Notes: generated from the sequence alone by a model not told the origin. Shown: positions 27,211-37,655, numbered from the stretch's first letter. The stretch: 64,000 nucleotides of DNA from Koleobacter methoxysyntrophicus (GCF_017301615.1 NZ_CP059066.1:2277001-2341000); one strand, 5' to 3'. Made by a program: numbers and translations.

Positions 27211-28035
27211 GTGGGAGTTCATTGGTACCCCGGCCATATGGCCAAAGCTAAAAGAAACCTGCAAAAGGCCTTAAAACTTGTTGACATAGTGATAGAGGTA
27301 TTAGATGCCCGGATTCCCTATAGTAGTAGAAATCCAGATATTAAAAAATTGATAAATGATAAAAAGGCCGTAGTAGTACTCAATAAAGAAGATCTTGCTG
27401 ATGAAGATGTGACTTTCCGGTGGATGGAATATTTAAATAAAAAGAGAGAAAAGGCAGTAGCCGTTAATTCTTTAACTTCAAAGGGAATTGAACAGATAAT
27501 AAATTATATTGATGAAATCCAAGGACATGATAAAGGTTTTAAAAAAATTGTAAAGGGAATTATTATTGGTATACCTAATGTTGGGAAGTCATCTTTAATA
27601 AATCAGCTAAGCAAAAAAAGCAGTGCAAAGACCGGGAACAGACCGGGGATTACAAAAGGAGAACAATGGATCAATGTTAAGAAAGGCTTTAGACTTTTAG
27701 ATACCCCGGGAATTTTATGGCCAAAGTTTCAAAGTCCCGATATCGGTGTAAAATTGGCAATAACCGGTGCAATAAGGGATGAATTGTTTGATGCGGAAGA
27801 GGTAGCTGTCGGCTTTATTAATATTGTTTTAAAGCTGAATTATTTGAATAAATTGGAAGAGAGATACGGTCTATGCCTTAAAGGAATGGAAAGCTTTAAG
27901 ATTTTAGAAGAAGTAGGCAGAAAGAGAGGGTGTTTATTAAAGGGTGGTTGTATAGATACGTTGAAAGCAGCAGGGCTGCTGTTAAAAGATTACCGCATGG
28001 GTAAACTGGGCAGGTTATCTTTAGAAATACCGTGA
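27211..28035 (+). CDS. rbgA: ribosome biogenesis GTPase RbgA (YlqF)
   Basis: RbgA is a GTPase needed for late 50S subunit assembly. The 274-residue protein has the circularly permuted order of G motifs: NKEDL (G4) near residue 59, then G1 GIPNVGKSSLINQL near residue 118 and G3 DTPGILWP near residue 162, and a C-terminal RNA-binding helical domain. It begins WYPGHMAKAKR, the family start. The GTG follows CGGAGGGAATAAA. The lepB-rbgA-rnhB order is conserved in Firmicutes. Confidence 0.96.
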   Translation: MGVHWYPGHMAKAKRNLQKALKLVDIVIEVLDARIPYSSRNPDIKKLINDKKAVVVLNKEDLADEDVTFRWMEYLNKKREKAVAVNSLTSKGIEQIINYIDEIQGHDKGFKKIVKGIIIGIPNVGKSSLINQLSKKSSAKTGNRPGITKGEQWINVKKGFRLLDTPGILWPKFQSPDIGVKLAITGAIRDELFDAEEVAVGFINIVLKLNYLNKLEERYGLCLKGMESFKILEEVGRKRGCLLKGGCIDTLKAAGLLLKDYRMGKLGRLSLEIP

Positions 28036-28058
28036 TATGAACATAAGACTGCTTATGC

Positions 28059-28082
28059 CGGGCTTAAAAGCCTGTTTTTTAA
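28059..28082 (+). terminator. intrinsic terminator after rbgA
   Basis: CGGGCT pairs with AGCCTG (one G-T pair) around a TAAA loop, followed by six T. The remaining bases up to rnhB show no other feature I can name. Confidence 0.75.
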
Positions 28083-28177
28083 TTTACAAAAAAGGACTTT
28101 TTCGATGTCTATAGAAAATAATCATAGAACAAAAATTCTATTTTATCATCACATAAATTAATAGGCGGTGTTTTCTA

Positions 28178-28936
28178 GTGTTGGATTTGAATATAAAAGA
28201 GATTAGAGAACTCCTTAAAAGAGCAAAACCTGAAGAATATGAGGACCATATTAACATCTTGTCAAAAGATCCGCGAAAAGGTGTCCAGGACATTGTAAAA
28301 AGTAAAAAGAAGAAACTTGAGGAAGAAAAGGAGCGCCTAAAAAAGTTATTGTTTTATGAAGAAAAGGCCTATAAAAAAGGCTACAGACTAATAGCAGGGG
28401 TCGATGAAGCAGGAAGGGGCCCTATTGCCGGCCCAGTTGTTGCGGCTGCTGTAATTTTGCCTATAGGGGTTACGATACAGGGTATAAATGATTCAAAACA
28501 GCTTACAGCTGTTGAAAGGGAAGAACTCTATTGTGAAATTAAAAGGAAAGCCCTTTACATAAATTTCGATATAATTGATGAAAGATATATTGATGAAAAT
28601 AATATCCTTAATGCCAGTTTAAAAGCTATGGTAAATGCCATAAAAGGGTTAAAAGTAGTTCCCGATTTTGTTTTAATAGATGGGAAGGAAAATAGCATCT
28701 TTAACTTTCCCCATGAGTGTATAATTAAGGGAGATTGTCTTAGTATGTCAATTGCAGCTGCATCTATTATAGCCAAGGTAGAAAGAGATGCCATAATGAA
28801 GGAATATGATAAAATTTATCCTGAATATGGATTTGCTAAACATAAGGGCTATGCCACAAAAGAACACCTTGAAAGAATTAAACAATACGGATTGTGTCCG
28901 ATTCACAGAAGAACCTTTAAAATAAAACTATATTAA
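28178..28936 (+). CDS. rnhB: ribonuclease HII
   Basis: RNase HII removes RNA from RNA-DNA hybrids and single ribonucleotides from DNA. The 252-residue product has an N-terminal helical extension of about 70 residues, then the catalytic motif GVDEAGRGPIAGPVVAAAV near residues 73-91, a second Asp in DGKENS near residue 169 and a third acidic residue in AAASIIAKVERD near residue 195. The start is GTG at 28178 after GGCGGTG; a TTG follows directly. yraN lies 24 bases downstream. Confidence 0.95.
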   Translation: MLDLNIKEIRELLKRAKPEEYEDHINILSKDPRKGVQDIVKSKKKKLEEEKERLKKLLFYEEKAYKKGYRLIAGVDEAGRGPIAGPVVAAAVILPIGVTIQGINDSKQLTAVEREELYCEIKRKALYINFDIIDERYIDENNILNASLKAMVNAIKGLKVVPDFVLIDGKENSIFNFPHECIIKGDCLSMSIAAASIIAKVERDAIMKEYDKIYPEYGFAKHKGYATKEHLERIKQYGLCPIHRRTFKIKLY

Positions 28937-28960
28937 TAATAAAAACGGGTAGGGGGTATA

Positions 28961-29311
28961 ATGAAGAATATTGAAAAAGGTAAAAAAGGTGAGGATTTAT
29001 GTGTGGAGTTTTTAAAAAAACATAATTATATAATACTAGAACAAAATTTCAGGTGTCCTTTAGGAGAAATTGATATTATTGCAAAAGAAAAATCGGTCTA
29101 TGTTTTCATTGAGGTTAAAACGAGAACCTCATCAAAATATGGGCTTCCTCAAGAGGCAGTTAATATAAAAAAACAAAGAAAGATAAAGAAGATTGCCCTT
29201 TACTATTTAAAGAGCAGGGATATAAGAGATTTTAATTGCAGGTTTGATGTAGTAACAGTTTTTTTAAACGGTAATACAACTGAAATACAGCAAATTAAGA
29301 ATGCTTTTTGA
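28961..29311 (+). CDS. yraN: UPF0102 family endonuclease-like protein YraN
   Basis: YraN proteins have a restriction-endonuclease-like fold and unknown role; they are usually encoded near rnhB and comM. The 116-residue product has the KKGEDLCVEFLKKHNY start, the LGEIDIIA motif near residue 45 and FIEVKTRTS near residue 60, matching the D-ExK nuclease core. AGGGGGTATA precedes the ATG. It lies between rnhB and the comM-like gene in one unit. Confidence 0.92.
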   Translation: MKNIEKGKKGEDLCVEFLKKHNYIILEQNFRCPLGEIDIIAKEKSVYVFIEVKTRTSSKYGLPQEAVNIKKQRKIKKIALYYLKSRDIRDFNCRFDVVTVFLNGNTTEIQQIKNAF

Positions 29312-29329
29312 AAGAAGGGGGAACATAAT

Positions 29330-30859
29330 GTGCTTGCCCGTGTATTTAGCTGTGCTCTGATAGGAATAGATGGATATATAATAGATGTGGAAGTAGATAT
29401 ATCCAGTGGGCTTCCCTCCTTTGACCTTGTAGGATTGCCCGATACGTCAGTAAGGGAATCGAAAGAAAGGGTAAGGGCAGCTATAAAAAACTCTGCACTG
29501 GAATTTCCGATAAAAAGAATTACTATAAACCTGGCTCCTGCAGATACTAGAAAAGAAGGGCCAAGCCTTGACCTGCCTATTGCTATTGGAATATTAGCTG
29601 CCACAAATCAAATCCGGTATGAAAGATTACAGGGTATTGCATCTGTGGGGGAATTATCTTTAAATGGAGAAATCCGGCCGGTTAATGGGGTTTTACCTAT
29701 GGCTGTAGAAGTTAAAAATAGGGGATTTAGAGGCTTTATTGTTCCGAAAGAAAATGCTGAAGAGGCGGCTGTTGTCAAGGATTTGAAGGTTTACCCGATA
29801 AAAAATCTAAGGGAAGCTGTTAATTTCTTTAATAATGAAAAACTTCCTCCAAGTTATGCTATAAATGAGAGGAAAATTGAACCGCCAGCAATTGATAATC
29901 TTGACTTTAGCGATATAAAGGGTCAAGAGAGTTTGAAAAGGGCCTTTGAAGTGGCAGCTGCAGGGCATCACAATTTATTGATGATTGGGCCGCCGGGTTC
30001 AGGTAAAACAATGATAGCTAGACGCATGCCTACAATTTTACCTTCTATGACTTTCAAAGAAGCCCTGGAAGTAACAAAAATTTATAGTATTGCAGGTCTT
30101 TTACCTAAAAAGAGTGCATTGGTAAAAGCGAGACCCTTTCGAGCTCCTCACCACACTATTTCAACAGCAAGTTTGGTTGGAGGAGGGCGTATTCCCAAAC
30201 CAGGGGAAATTAGTTTGGCTCACTATGGTGTTCTCTTTCTAGATGAGCTTCCTGAATTTAGTCGGGAAGCCCTGGAAGTTTTAAGACAACCCCTGGAAGA
30301 TGAAATGGTTACAATTTCAAGATTAAACGCAACAATAACTTATCCGGCAAAGTTTCTATTAATCGGTGCCATGAACCCCTGTAGTTGTGGGTATTATGGG
30401 GACCCGGTAAAGGAGTGCACGTGTTCCCTTGCACAAATTCAACGTTATCAAGGAAGGATTTCGGGGCCTCTATTGGATAGGATAGATATACATATAGAAG
30501 TTCCTGCGGTGAAATATAAAGATTTAGAAAGCCGGCGTCAGGGGGAGAAATCTGAGACAATTAAGAAACGGGTTGAAAAGGCTAGGGAATTACAAATTGA
30601 ACGGTATAGAAGTGAAAATATATATTATAATTCCCAGTTAACCATTAATCATATCTATAAATTCTGTCTTCTGGGAGACAAAGAAAAGAAATTGATGAAA
30701 AGTGCTTTTGATAATTTAGGTCTAAGTGCTAGGGCATATAAGAGTATTTTAAAGTTAGCCAGAACTATCGCAGATCTAGATGGTTCATCTAACATTAAGG
30801 AAGAACATATTTTGGAAGCCCTTCAATACCGGAAATTAGATAGACAGTATTGGCTATAA
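29330..30859 (+). CDS. comM: YifB/ComM family Mg chelatase-like AAA+ ATPase
   Basis: ComM is a hexameric branch-migration helicase that aids integration of imported DNA in naturally competent bacteria; the role in Firmicutes is less clear. The 509-residue protein has an N-terminal Lon-protease-like S5 fold (FDLVGLPDTSVRESKERVRAAI), Walker A GPPGSGKTMIARRMP near residues 223-237, Walker B VLFLDELPEF near residue 302, a zinc-like cysteine group CSCGYYGDPVKECTC near residue 350, and a C-terminal Mg-chelatase domain. The GTG follows AAGGGGGAACATAAT. dprA, also a DNA-uptake gene, lies two genes downstream. Confidence 0.93.
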   Translation: MLARVFSCALIGIDGYIIDVEVDISSGLPSFDLVGLPDTSVRESKERVRAAIKNSALEFPIKRITINLAPADTRKEGPSLDLPIAIGILAATNQIRYERLQGIASVGELSLNGEIRPVNGVLPMAVEVKNRGFRGFIVPKENAEEAAVVKDLKVYPIKNLREAVNFFNNEKLPPSYAINERKIEPPAIDNLDFSDIKGQESLKRAFEVAAAGHHNLLMIGPPGSGKTMIARRMPTILPSMTFKEALEVTKIYSIAGLLPKKSALVKARPFRAPHHTISTASLVGGGRIPKPGEISLAHYGVLFLDELPEFSREALEVLRQPLEDEMVTISRLNATITYPAKFLLIGAMNPCSCGYYGDPVKECTCSLAQIQRYQGRISGPLLDRIDIHIEVPAVKYKDLESRRQGEKSETIKKRVEKARELQIERYRSENIYYNSQLTINHIYKFCLLGDKEKKLMKSAFDNLGLSARAYKSILKLARTIADLDGSSNIKEEHILEALQYRKLDRQYWL

Positions 30860-30960
30860 TTATAATATTTTCTGGTGCATTGCTATAGAAACAATGATTT
30901 TATATTATATAGTAAAGAACTATACAGGTTGTAACAAAAGTATTACAGGAGGTAATGTAT

Positions 30961-31485
30961 ATGACCAAAGGTCTGGTTATGGTGTATACAGGAAATGGAA
31001 AGGGCAAAACAACAGCTGCCTTAGGATTAGCCCTAAGGGCAGTAGGTCATGGAAAAAAGGTGTTAATGATTCAGTTCATGAAGGGGGATAAAAACTATGG
31101 CGAAATTAAAGCTGTTGAAAGGTATCTACCCGGCTTTAAAATCATTCAATCGGGGCTCGATACTTTCGTAGACAAGAATAATCCTTCAAAAGAGGATATA
31201 TACCTTGCTCAAGAGGGATATAATATTGCATTAAAAGAAATAAAGAGTGCTAAATATGACATGATTATTCTGGATGAGGTTAATGTAGCTGTAGAATATA
31301 ACCTTCTTAGCCTTGACCAGATTATTGATCTAATTAAAGAAAAACCCGATAACCTTGATTTAGTGTTAACGGGAAGATATGCCCCCTATAAAGTCATTGA
31401 TATTGCGGATATGGTGAGTGAGATTAAAGAAATAAAGCATCATTATAGTAAAGGGATAAAGGCTAAGGAAGGGGTTGAGTTTTAA
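30961..31485 (+). CDS. cobO: cob(I)yrinic acid a,c-diamide adenosyltransferase (CobO/BtuR type)
   Basis: This enzyme transfers the 5'-deoxyadenosyl group of ATP to reduced corrinoids to make adenosylcobalamin. The 174-residue product has the P-loop TGNGKGKTTAALGLALRA near residues 10-27, the FMKGDKNYGE loop near residue 42 and the IILDEVNVAVEY acidic strand near residue 103. ATG at 30961 stands eight bases after AGGAGG; ATG at 30955 is too close. It lies between comM and dprA, with no other cobalamin gene nearby and no B12 riboswitch in the 100 bases upstream. Confidence 0.94.
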   Translation: MTKGLVMVYTGNGKGKTTAALGLALRAVGHGKKVLMIQFMKGDKNYGEIKAVERYLPGFKIIQSGLDTFVDKNNPSKEDIYLAQEGYNIALKEIKSAKYDMIILDEVNVAVEYNLLSLDQIIDLIKEKPDNLDLVLTGRYAPYKVIDIADMVSEIKEIKHHYSKGIKAKEGVEF

Positions 31486-31489
31486 ATTA

Positions 31490-32593
31490 ATGTTGAGTAA
31501 AAGAGATGATTTAAAATTCCTTCTCTCCCTAAATAAGATACCGGGAATAGGAAGTAGAAGATTTTTATCTATAATAGAATACTTCGAAAACGGAGAGAAT
31601 TTCTGGCACTCTTCAGCAAAAGAATTAATGAGGGTTCCGGGAATAGATAAAAGGTTATGTGAGGCTATTTTTTCTTACAGGAGCTTCATAAACCCTGATA
31701 GAGAACTTGAAATAATAATAAAAAAAGGAATCAATGTAATTACAATTTATGACAGTGAATATCCCTACCTGTTAAAAAATATTTATGATCCTCCTCCATT
31801 ATTATATTTTTTAGGAAAACTTTCCGATAATGACAGAGGGACCATTGCCGTAGTTGGTTCCAGGAAAGCTACATCTTATGGTAAATATACTGCCGAAAAA
31901 ATATCGCGAGAATTAGCCGGTGAAGGTATTACTATTATCAGCGGTATGGCTGTTGGCATAGACACATTTGCCCACAAAGGTGCATTGTCCGGGGGCGGCA
32001 GTACAATAGCAGTGCTGGGAAGTGGTGTGGATGTAATATACCCTAAGAGAAATGCAGGTTTAATGCAGGAGATAATAAAGAATGGGGCTGTTATATCTGA
32101 GTTCCCCCCAGGAACCCAACCCGTTCAAAGTAATTTTCCGGCTAGAAACAGGGTTATAAGCGGGCTGGCTCTAGGAACTGTAGTTGTTGAGGCCGGAGAA
32201 CGAAGCGGAGCTTTAATTACTGCTGATTTTGCACTAGAACAGGGCAGAGAAGTTTTTGCTGTTCCGGGTAATATAAACAGCATATATAGTAAAGGGACAA
32301 ATAAATTAATTAAACAGGGAGCGAAATTAGTGGATTCCGTTTATGACATTTTAGATGAATTAGGCATTTCAAGCAGGAAAAGTCAGATTCCCGCTAAAGG
32401 ATGTACAGGTGAAGGAGAATTATCTTTAGAGGAACAGGATATTTTGAAAAATATTTCCGGGCAAGGCACAACGGTGGATTATATAATAAACATAACCGGC
32501 TTTACTGCTCAGAAGGTTAATCTTATCTTAACAAAATTAGAGCTAAAAGGTAAAATAAAGCACGTACCGGGGAATACTTTTATTAGAATCTAA
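31490..32593 (+). CDS. dprA: DNA-processing protein DprA
   Basis: DprA loads RecA onto incoming single-stranded DNA during transformation. The 367-residue protein has an N-terminal helix-hairpin-helix region (LNKIPGIGSRRF then MRVPGIDKRL), a Rossmann-like core with VGSRKATSYG near residue 118, ISGMAVGIDTFAHKGAL near residue 145 and SGALITADFALEQGREVFAVPG near residue 240, and a C-terminal winged helix. I chose ATG at 31490 just after the cobO stop; TTG at 31475 lies inside the AAGGGG site. Confidence 0.95.
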   Translation: MLSKRDDLKFLLSLNKIPGIGSRRFLSIIEYFENGENFWHSSAKELMRVPGIDKRLCEAIFSYRSFINPDRELEIIIKKGINVITIYDSEYPYLLKNIYDPPPLLYFLGKLSDNDRGTIAVVGSRKATSYGKYTAEKISRELAGEGITIISGMAVGIDTFAHKGALSGGGSTIAVLGSGVDVIYPKRNAGLMQEIIKNGAVISEFPPGTQPVQSNFPARNRVISGLALGTVVVEAGERSGALITADFALEQGREVFAVPGNINSIYSKGTNKLIKQGAKLVDSVYDILDELGISSRKSQIPAKGCTGEGELSLEEQDILKNISGQGTTVDYIINITGFTAQKVNLILTKLELKGKIKHVPGNTFIRI

Positions 32594-32620
32594 ACTTTAA
32601 CAGTACAGGAAGGTGATGAC

Positions 32621-34759
32621 ATGCCCAAATCTCTTGTTATCGTAGAATCACCGGCTAAGGCAAAAACCATTGGTAAATTTTTGGGGAAGAATTATAAAGT
32701 GTCGGCTTCTATGGGTCATGTAAGGGATCTTCCCAAAAGCCAGCTGGGGGTTAATATAAAGGAAGGATTTAAACCTAAATATATAACAATCAGGGGAAAA
32801 GGGTCTATAATAAACCGTTTAAAGAACGAGGCCAGAAAGGCGGATAATATACTTTTGGCTACGGATCCAGATAGAGAAGGAGAAGCCATCTCATGGCATC
32901 TAGCTTATCTCTTAGGTTTAGATGAAAATAAGGAATGCAGGATTGTATTTCGTGAAATTACAAAAAATGCTGTAGTTAAAGCAATAGAGGAGCCAAGAAA
33001 AATAGATAAGGACCTGGTTAATGCCCAGCAAGCGAGGAGGATCCTTGATAGGCTGGTGGGATATAAAATAAGCCCGTTATTATGGAAAAAAGTAAAAAAA
33101 GGGTTAAGTGCAGGCCGCGTCCAATCAGTTGCAGTAAGGCTGATCTGTGATAGGGAAAAAGAAATACTGGATTATGTTCCCCAGGAATATTGGTCTTTAA
33201 CAGCGGAATTAGAGGAGCGTAAATATAAAAAAACCTTTGAAGCAAAGCTTTTTAAAATCAAGAACGATAAAGCTGAGATCAAGAATAAAGAGGAAATGGA
33301 TGAAATCCTCCATAGATTAGTGGGCAGTAATTTTGTGGTTGCGAAAGTGGTAAGGGGGCAAAGGAAAAAAAATCCGTCTCCTCCTTTTACTACTAGCAGT
33401 TTACAACAGGAAGCTTCTAGGAAGTTAGGGTTTACTGCAAAAAAAACTATGTTAATAGCCCAGCAATTATACGAAGGTTTAGATATTAAGGGCGAAGGTT
33501 CAGTGGGTCTGGTTACTTATATTAGAACAGATTCGACTAGAGTTTCAGAAACTGCAGTAGAGGAAGCCAACGAATACATAAGAAAGAAGTATGGGGAAGA
33601 ATTTGCATTAGGAAAAAGAAAGAGTGTAAAAGATAATAAGTCAAAGATGAATGTTCAAGACGCCCATGAAGCTATAAGGCCTACGGCTATAATAAGAGAA
33701 CCGGATAGCATAAAAGGGTCTTTAACAAAAGATCAGTATAAATTATATAAACTTATATGGGAGCGCTTTGTAGCAAGCCAAATGAAGGAAGCTTTATATG
33801 ATACGGTTTCTGTCGATATATATCCATGCGGATACAATTGTGGACCTAAAAATGGACAAAGCATCATAAAAGATTATTTATTTAGAGCAACAGGTTCAAA
33901 TATTAAGTTTCCGGGATTTATGTTAGTTTATATAGAAGGTGAGGACGAGGATAAGGAAGAAGAAGGTCAGATTCCAGAATTAAACGAAGGGGAAGTTCTT
34001 GATTTAAAGCAACTGAAACCGAAACAGCATTTTACTCAACCACCACCGAGATATACTGAATCAATGTTAGTAAAGGCATTGGAGGAAAAGGGTATTGGCA
34101 GGCCGAGCACCTATGCTCCTATCATTGACACGATTCAACAAAGGGGATATGTTGAAAAAGAGAACAATCGATTCAAACCAACGGAATTGGGAATAATTGT
34201 TGTGGATATATTGAAGGAATATTTTCCAGATATAATAGATATTGATTTTACCGCAGATTTAGAAGATAAATTGGATAAAATAGAAGAAGGAAAGGTGAAA
34301 TGGGATGAAGTTCTTACTGAATTCTTTAAATCCTTTAAAGTCAAACTGGATAATGCAGAAAAAGAGCTAGAAACAATAGAAATCCAAGAAGAAGTTACGG
34401 ATGAAGTTTGCGAGTTCTGCGGCAGAAATATGGTTGTAAAACATGGAAGATACGGAAAATTCCTTGCTTGCCCGGGTTTCCCCGATTGTAAGAATACAAG
34501 ACCCTTTGTTGAAGAAATAGGTGTGGAATGTCCCGAATGCAAGGGGGATATTGTATTAAGAAGAACTAAAAAGGGGAGGAAATTTTACGGTTGCAGCAAT
34601 TATCCGGAATGCAATTTTGTAAGCTGGGAGGAACCTGTTAAAGAAAAATGCCCTGAATGTGGTGGATTGCTTGTTAAAAGGACGACAAAGACAAAGGGTA
34701 GTGTTTTAAAATGTATAAACAAGGAATGTAATTATGAAAAGATACTCTCCAGTCAATAA
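32621..34759 (+). CDS. topA: DNA topoisomerase I (type IA)
   Basis: TopA relaxes negative supercoils by passing strands through a transient single-strand break. The 712-residue protein has the TOPRIM domain ([19 protein letters not shown] near residues 4-22, [15 protein letters not shown] near residues 88-102), the active-site Tyr near residue 300 in [10 protein letters not shown], and three C-terminal cysteine-rich zinc ribbons, CEFC near residue 597, CPEC near 640 and CPEC near 683, each with a second Cys pair. AAGGTGATGAC precedes the ATG. dprA-topA-trmFO-xerC is the B. subtilis order. Confidence 0.98.
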   Translation: MPKSLVIVESPAKAKTIGKFLGKNYKVSASMGHVRDLPKSQLGVNIKEGFKPKYITIRGKGSIINRLKNEARKADNILLATDPDREGEAISWHLAYLLGLDENKECRIVFREITKNAVVKAIEEPRKIDKDLVNAQQARRILDRLVGYKISPLLWKKVKKGLSAGRVQSVAVRLICDREKEILDYVPQEYWSLTAELEERKYKKTFEAKLFKIKNDKAEIKNKEEMDEILHRLVGSNFVVAKVVRGQRKKNPSPPFTTSSLQQEASRKLGFTAKKTMLIAQQLYEGLDIKGEGSVGLVTYIRTDSTRVSETAVEEANEYIRKKYGEEFALGKRKSVKDNKSKMNVQDAHEAIRPTAIIREPDSIKGSLTKDQYKLYKLIWERFVASQMKEALYDTVSVDIYPCGYNCGPKNGQSIIKDYLFRATGSNIKFPGFMLVYIEGEDEDKEEEGQIPELNEGEVLDLKQLKPKQHFTQPPPRYTESMLVKALEEKGIGRPSTYAPIIDTIQQRGYVEKENNRFKPTELGIIVVDILKEYFPDIIDIDFTADLEDKLDKIEEGKVKWDEVLTEFFKSFKVKLDNAEKELETIEIQEEVTDEVCEFCGRNMVVKHGRYGKFLACPGFPDCKNTRPFVEEIGVECPECKGDIVLRRTKKGRKFYGCSNYPECNFVSWEEPVKEKCPECGGLLVKRTTKTKGSVLKCINKECNYEKILSSQ

Positions 34760-34779
34760 AAAAAAGAGGGGTGAAGCCC

Positions 34780-36102
34780 TTGACAAAAGAAATTGCTGTA
34801 GTAGGTGGTGGGCTGGCGGGGAGCGAAGCTGCATGGCAGATAGCTCAGCGTGGGATTAAAGTGCGTTTATATGAAATGCGGCCGGAAAAATTTACTCCTG
34901 CTCATAGAACAAGCTATTTGGCAGAACTGGTATGCAGTAATTCTTTTAGATCGAATTCATTGGAAAATGCAGCCGGCATATTAAAACAAGAAATGAGAAT
35001 GCTGAAGTCCATAATAATGCATTGTGCTGACAGCACAAAGGTGCCTGCAGGTTCTGCTCTGGCCGTGGACAGAGAAAGGTTTTCTGTAATGGTAACAGAG
35101 AAATTAAAGCATCATCCTAATATTGAGATAATAAGAAAGGAGATAAAGGAAATCCCTGTTGACGGTTTAATAACTATTATAGCTACTGGACCATTAACAT
35201 CAGATGCATTAGCAGAAAATGTAAAAAAGATTACAGGTTCTGAATATCTTTATTTTTATGATGCCGCTGCTCCTATTGTTTTTAAAGATTCCATCGATTT
35301 TAATAAGGCATTTTGGGCATCCAGGTATAATAAAGGGGGAGCCCATTATATCAATTGCCCTATGAATAAAAAGGAATATTATGATTTTTACAGGGAGCTG
35401 CTTTCAGGAGAGCGGTATGGAGTAAAGGAGTTCGAAAAAGAAATATATTTTGAAGGTTGTATGCCGATTGAGGTTATGGCCGAGAGAGGGCCTGATACCC
35501 TATTATTTGGTCCGCTTAAACCCGTAGGGATTAAGGACCCCAAAACGAATACTCAGCCATTTGCTGTTGTTCAGCTAAGACAGGATAACAAAGAGGGTTC
35601 CCTTTTTAATTTAGTAGGTTTTCAAACAAGTTTAAAGTGGGGAGAACAAAAGAGGATCTTTAGAATGATTCCAGGTCTTGAAAAAGCGGAATTTGCCCGC
35701 TATGGTTTTATTCATAGAAATACTTTTATTTCCAGCCCGAAGGTCTTGATGCCAACAATGCAGGTAAAACAAAATAAGAATCTTTTCTTTGCAGGTCAAA
35801 TTACAGGGGTAGAGGGGTATATAGAATCGGCTGCTAACGGCCTTGTAGCAGGCATAAATGCAGCGAGATTATTAATAGGTATCGAACCGCTTGTTTTCCC
35901 TAAAGAAACTATCATAGGAGCCCTTTGTTCATATATAACTGAGTCAGATCCTGAAAATTTTCAGCCGATGAAATCAAATTTTGGAATTTTACCGCAAGCA
36001 GAAATGGGTAAGCTGAGCAAGTCAGAAAAAAAACGGATATTATCCCGATATGCTCTGGATAAAATGGCCTGTTTTATTGACAAAAAAATAACAAAAAATT
36101 AA
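34780..36102 (+). CDS. trmFO: methylenetetrahydrofolate-tRNA-(uracil(54)-C5)-methyltransferase TrmFO
   Basis: TrmFO makes ribothymidine at position 54 of tRNAs using methylenetetrahydrofolate and FADH2. The 440-residue flavoprotein begins with the FAD motif [16 protein letters not shown] near residues 7-22 and has [15 protein letters not shown] near residue 50 and [25 protein letters not shown] near residues 340-365. TTG at 34780 lies well behind GAGGGGTGA; the in-frame GTG at 34771 is part of that site. xerC follows after 90 bases. Confidence 0.95.
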   Translation: MTKEIAVVGGGLAGSEAAWQIAQRGIKVRLYEMRPEKFTPAHRTSYLAELVCSNSFRSNSLENAAGILKQEMRMLKSIIMHCADSTKVPAGSALAVDRERFSVMVTEKLKHHPNIEIIRKEIKEIPVDGLITIIATGPLTSDALAENVKKITGSEYLYFYDAAAPIVFKDSIDFNKAFWASRYNKGGAHYINCPMNKKEYYDFYRELLSGERYGVKEFEKEIYFEGCMPIEVMAERGPDTLLFGPLKPVGIKDPKTNTQPFAVVQLRQDNKEGSLFNLVGFQTSLKWGEQKRIFRMIPGLEKAEFARYGFIHRNTFISSPKVLMPTMQVKQNKNLFFAGQITGVEGYIESAANGLVAGINAARLLIGIEPLVFPKETIIGALCSYITESDPENFQPMKSNFGILPQAEMGKLSKSEKKRILSRYALDKMACFIDKKITKN

Positions 36103-36193
36103 AATAAATTAATTAATATTTAGAATTTTCCCCTTGCATTAAATTTAACAATATGTTAGTATAATTATGTTATAAAATGCGAGGAGACCTCAA

Positions 36194-37090
36194 ATGCAGT
36201 ATTTAGACCATTTCTTGGTATACTTAAAGATTGAAAAAAATGCATCCATTAACACTGTAAAGAGTTATTCGACAGATATTATCCAGTTCTTGAATTTTTT
36301 AAATGATATCAAAGGAATAAAAATTGAATCGTCCAACAAAAAGGAAGTTAGCCACACTGTTATAAGAGAATATTTAGGAGTATTATATAAAAACAAATAT
36401 TCTAAAAGGACTATTACAAGGAAGCTGGCAGCAATAAGGTCGTTTTATAAATTTTTATGTAGAGAAGGGTTTGTTGAACAAAATCCTGCTTTACAGGTTT
36501 ATACACCGAAGGTAGAGAAAAATATTCCTGATTTTCTTTATTTGCCTGAGATTGAATCCCTGCTGAGTTCTCCTGAAGACTCTATTATTGGTATGAGAGA
36601 TAAGGCTGTAATGGAACTTCTGTATGCAACAGGTATAAGGGTAGGAGAACTTGTGGGTCTTAACTGTTGTGATGTAGATATGGAAAGTGGCATCATTACA
36701 GTATTTGGGAAGGGAGCAAAAGAGCGGATTGTTCCCTTTGGGAAACAAGCAGCGGCTAGTATGGATAGATACTTAAAATATAGCCGTCCCCACTTAAAAC
36801 CTAGTAGTGAAGAAAAGGCTTTTTTTTTGAATAAAAACGGAACCAGATTATCTGATAGAAGTGTACGCAGATTACTTGATAAATATATAAAAAAAACCTC
36901 GATAAATAAACATATCAGTCCCCATACTTTGCGTCATACCTTTGCAACCCACATGCTAAATGCAGGAGCGGATCTTAGAACTGTTCAGGAACTACTTGGC
37001 CATACGAACATCTCTACAACTCAGGTTTATACTCATGTTACAAAAGAACGAATTAAGGAGGTTTATAGTAATTGTCACCCTAGGGCTTAA
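36194..37090 (+). CDS. xerC: tyrosine recombinase XerC (CodV)
   Basis: XerC-type recombinases resolve chromosome dimers at dif with a partner recombinase. The 298-residue product has an N-terminal SAM-like core-binding domain (FLVYLKIEKNASINTVKSYSTDI) and a catalytic domain with Arg in ATGIRVGELVGL near residue 148, HTLRHTFATHML near residues 244-255, His in ELLGHTNISTT near residue 271 and the nucleophile Tyr in QVYTHV near residue 280. GAGGAGACCTCAA precedes the ATG. Being in the topA-trmFO-xerC-hslVU-codY string marks it as the chromosomal Xer, not a phage integrase. Confidence 0.94.
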   Translation: MQYLDHFLVYLKIEKNASINTVKSYSTDIIQFLNFLNDIKGIKIESSNKKEVSHTVIREYLGVLYKNKYSKRTITRKLAAIRSFYKFLCREGFVEQNPALQVYTPKVEKNIPDFLYLPEIESLLSSPEDSIIGMRDKAVMELLYATGIRVGELVGLNCCDVDMESGIITVFGKGAKERIVPFGKQAAASMDRYLKYSRPHLKPSSEEKAFFLNKNGTRLSDRSVRRLLDKYIKKTSINKHISPHTLRHTFATHMLNAGADLRTVQELLGHTNISTTQVYTHVTKERIKEVYSNCHPRA

Positions 37091-37114
37091 CCCTTAAAGG
37101 AGGTTGTGGGATTC

Positions 37115-37642
37115 ATGAAAGGAACGACAATTGTAGCAGTAAAACATAAAGGTAAAGGCGCTATAGGAGGTGACGGCCAGGTTACTTTTGGCCAAAATAC
37201 GATTATGAAACACAATGCAAAAAAGGTCAGGCGTATATACAATGATAAGGTGATAGTTGGGTTTGCAGGCTCTGTTGCTGATGCTTTCACATTATTTGAA
37301 AAATTTGAAGGTAAACTGGAACAATATCATGGCAACCTAAAGAGGGCTGCCGTTGAGCTTGCCAAGGAATGGAGAATGGATAAGGTCTTAAGAAAATTAG
37401 AAGCCCTATTGATTGCAATGGATAAGGATTATCTCCTTATAATTTCAGGAAGTGGTGAGGTAATAGAACCAGATGATGATATTGCAGCTATAGGTTCAGG
37501 GGGAGCATATGCGCTTGCCGCGGCCCGTGCATTGGTAAAGGCTTCTGATCTTGAAGCAAAAGAAATTGTTCAAGAATCATTAAAAATAGCTGCATCTATA
37601 TGTGTATATACTAACGATCATATAACGGTAGAAGAAATTTAG
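37115..37642 (+). CDS. hslV: ATP-dependent protease subunit HslV (ClpQ)
   Basis: HslV is the proteolytic chamber of the HslUV protease. From ATG at 37115 the product has 175 residues and begins [13 protein letters not shown], so two or three residues must be removed to expose the N-terminal Thr. The [29 protein letters not shown] and [14 protein letters not shown] segments are typical. A GTG at 37106 is two bases from AAAGGAGG and less likely. B. subtilis ClpQ uses Ser; this protein has the Thr-Thr of the HslV type. hslU follows 13 bases later. Confidence 0.95.
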   Translation: MKGTTIVAVKHKGKGAIGGDGQVTFGQNTIMKHNAKKVRRIYNDKVIVGFAGSVADAFTLFEKFEGKLEQYHGNLKRAAVELAKEWRMDKVLRKLEALLIAMDKDYLLIISGSGEVIEPDDDIAAIGSGGAYALAAARALVKASDLEAKEIVQESLKIAASICVYTNDHITVEEI

Positions 37643-37655
37643 GAGGAGGAGTCTA

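Noticed and set aside
30860-30960. Cobalamin riboswitch before the adenosyltransferase gene
   Set aside because: The gap is only 100 bases and lacks the B12 box; it is too short for the aptamer.
36194-37090. Tyrosine recombinase as the integrase of a mobile element
   Set aside because: Its place between trmFO and hslV is the conserved chromosomal position of xerC/codV, and no attachment repeats or phage genes are nearby.
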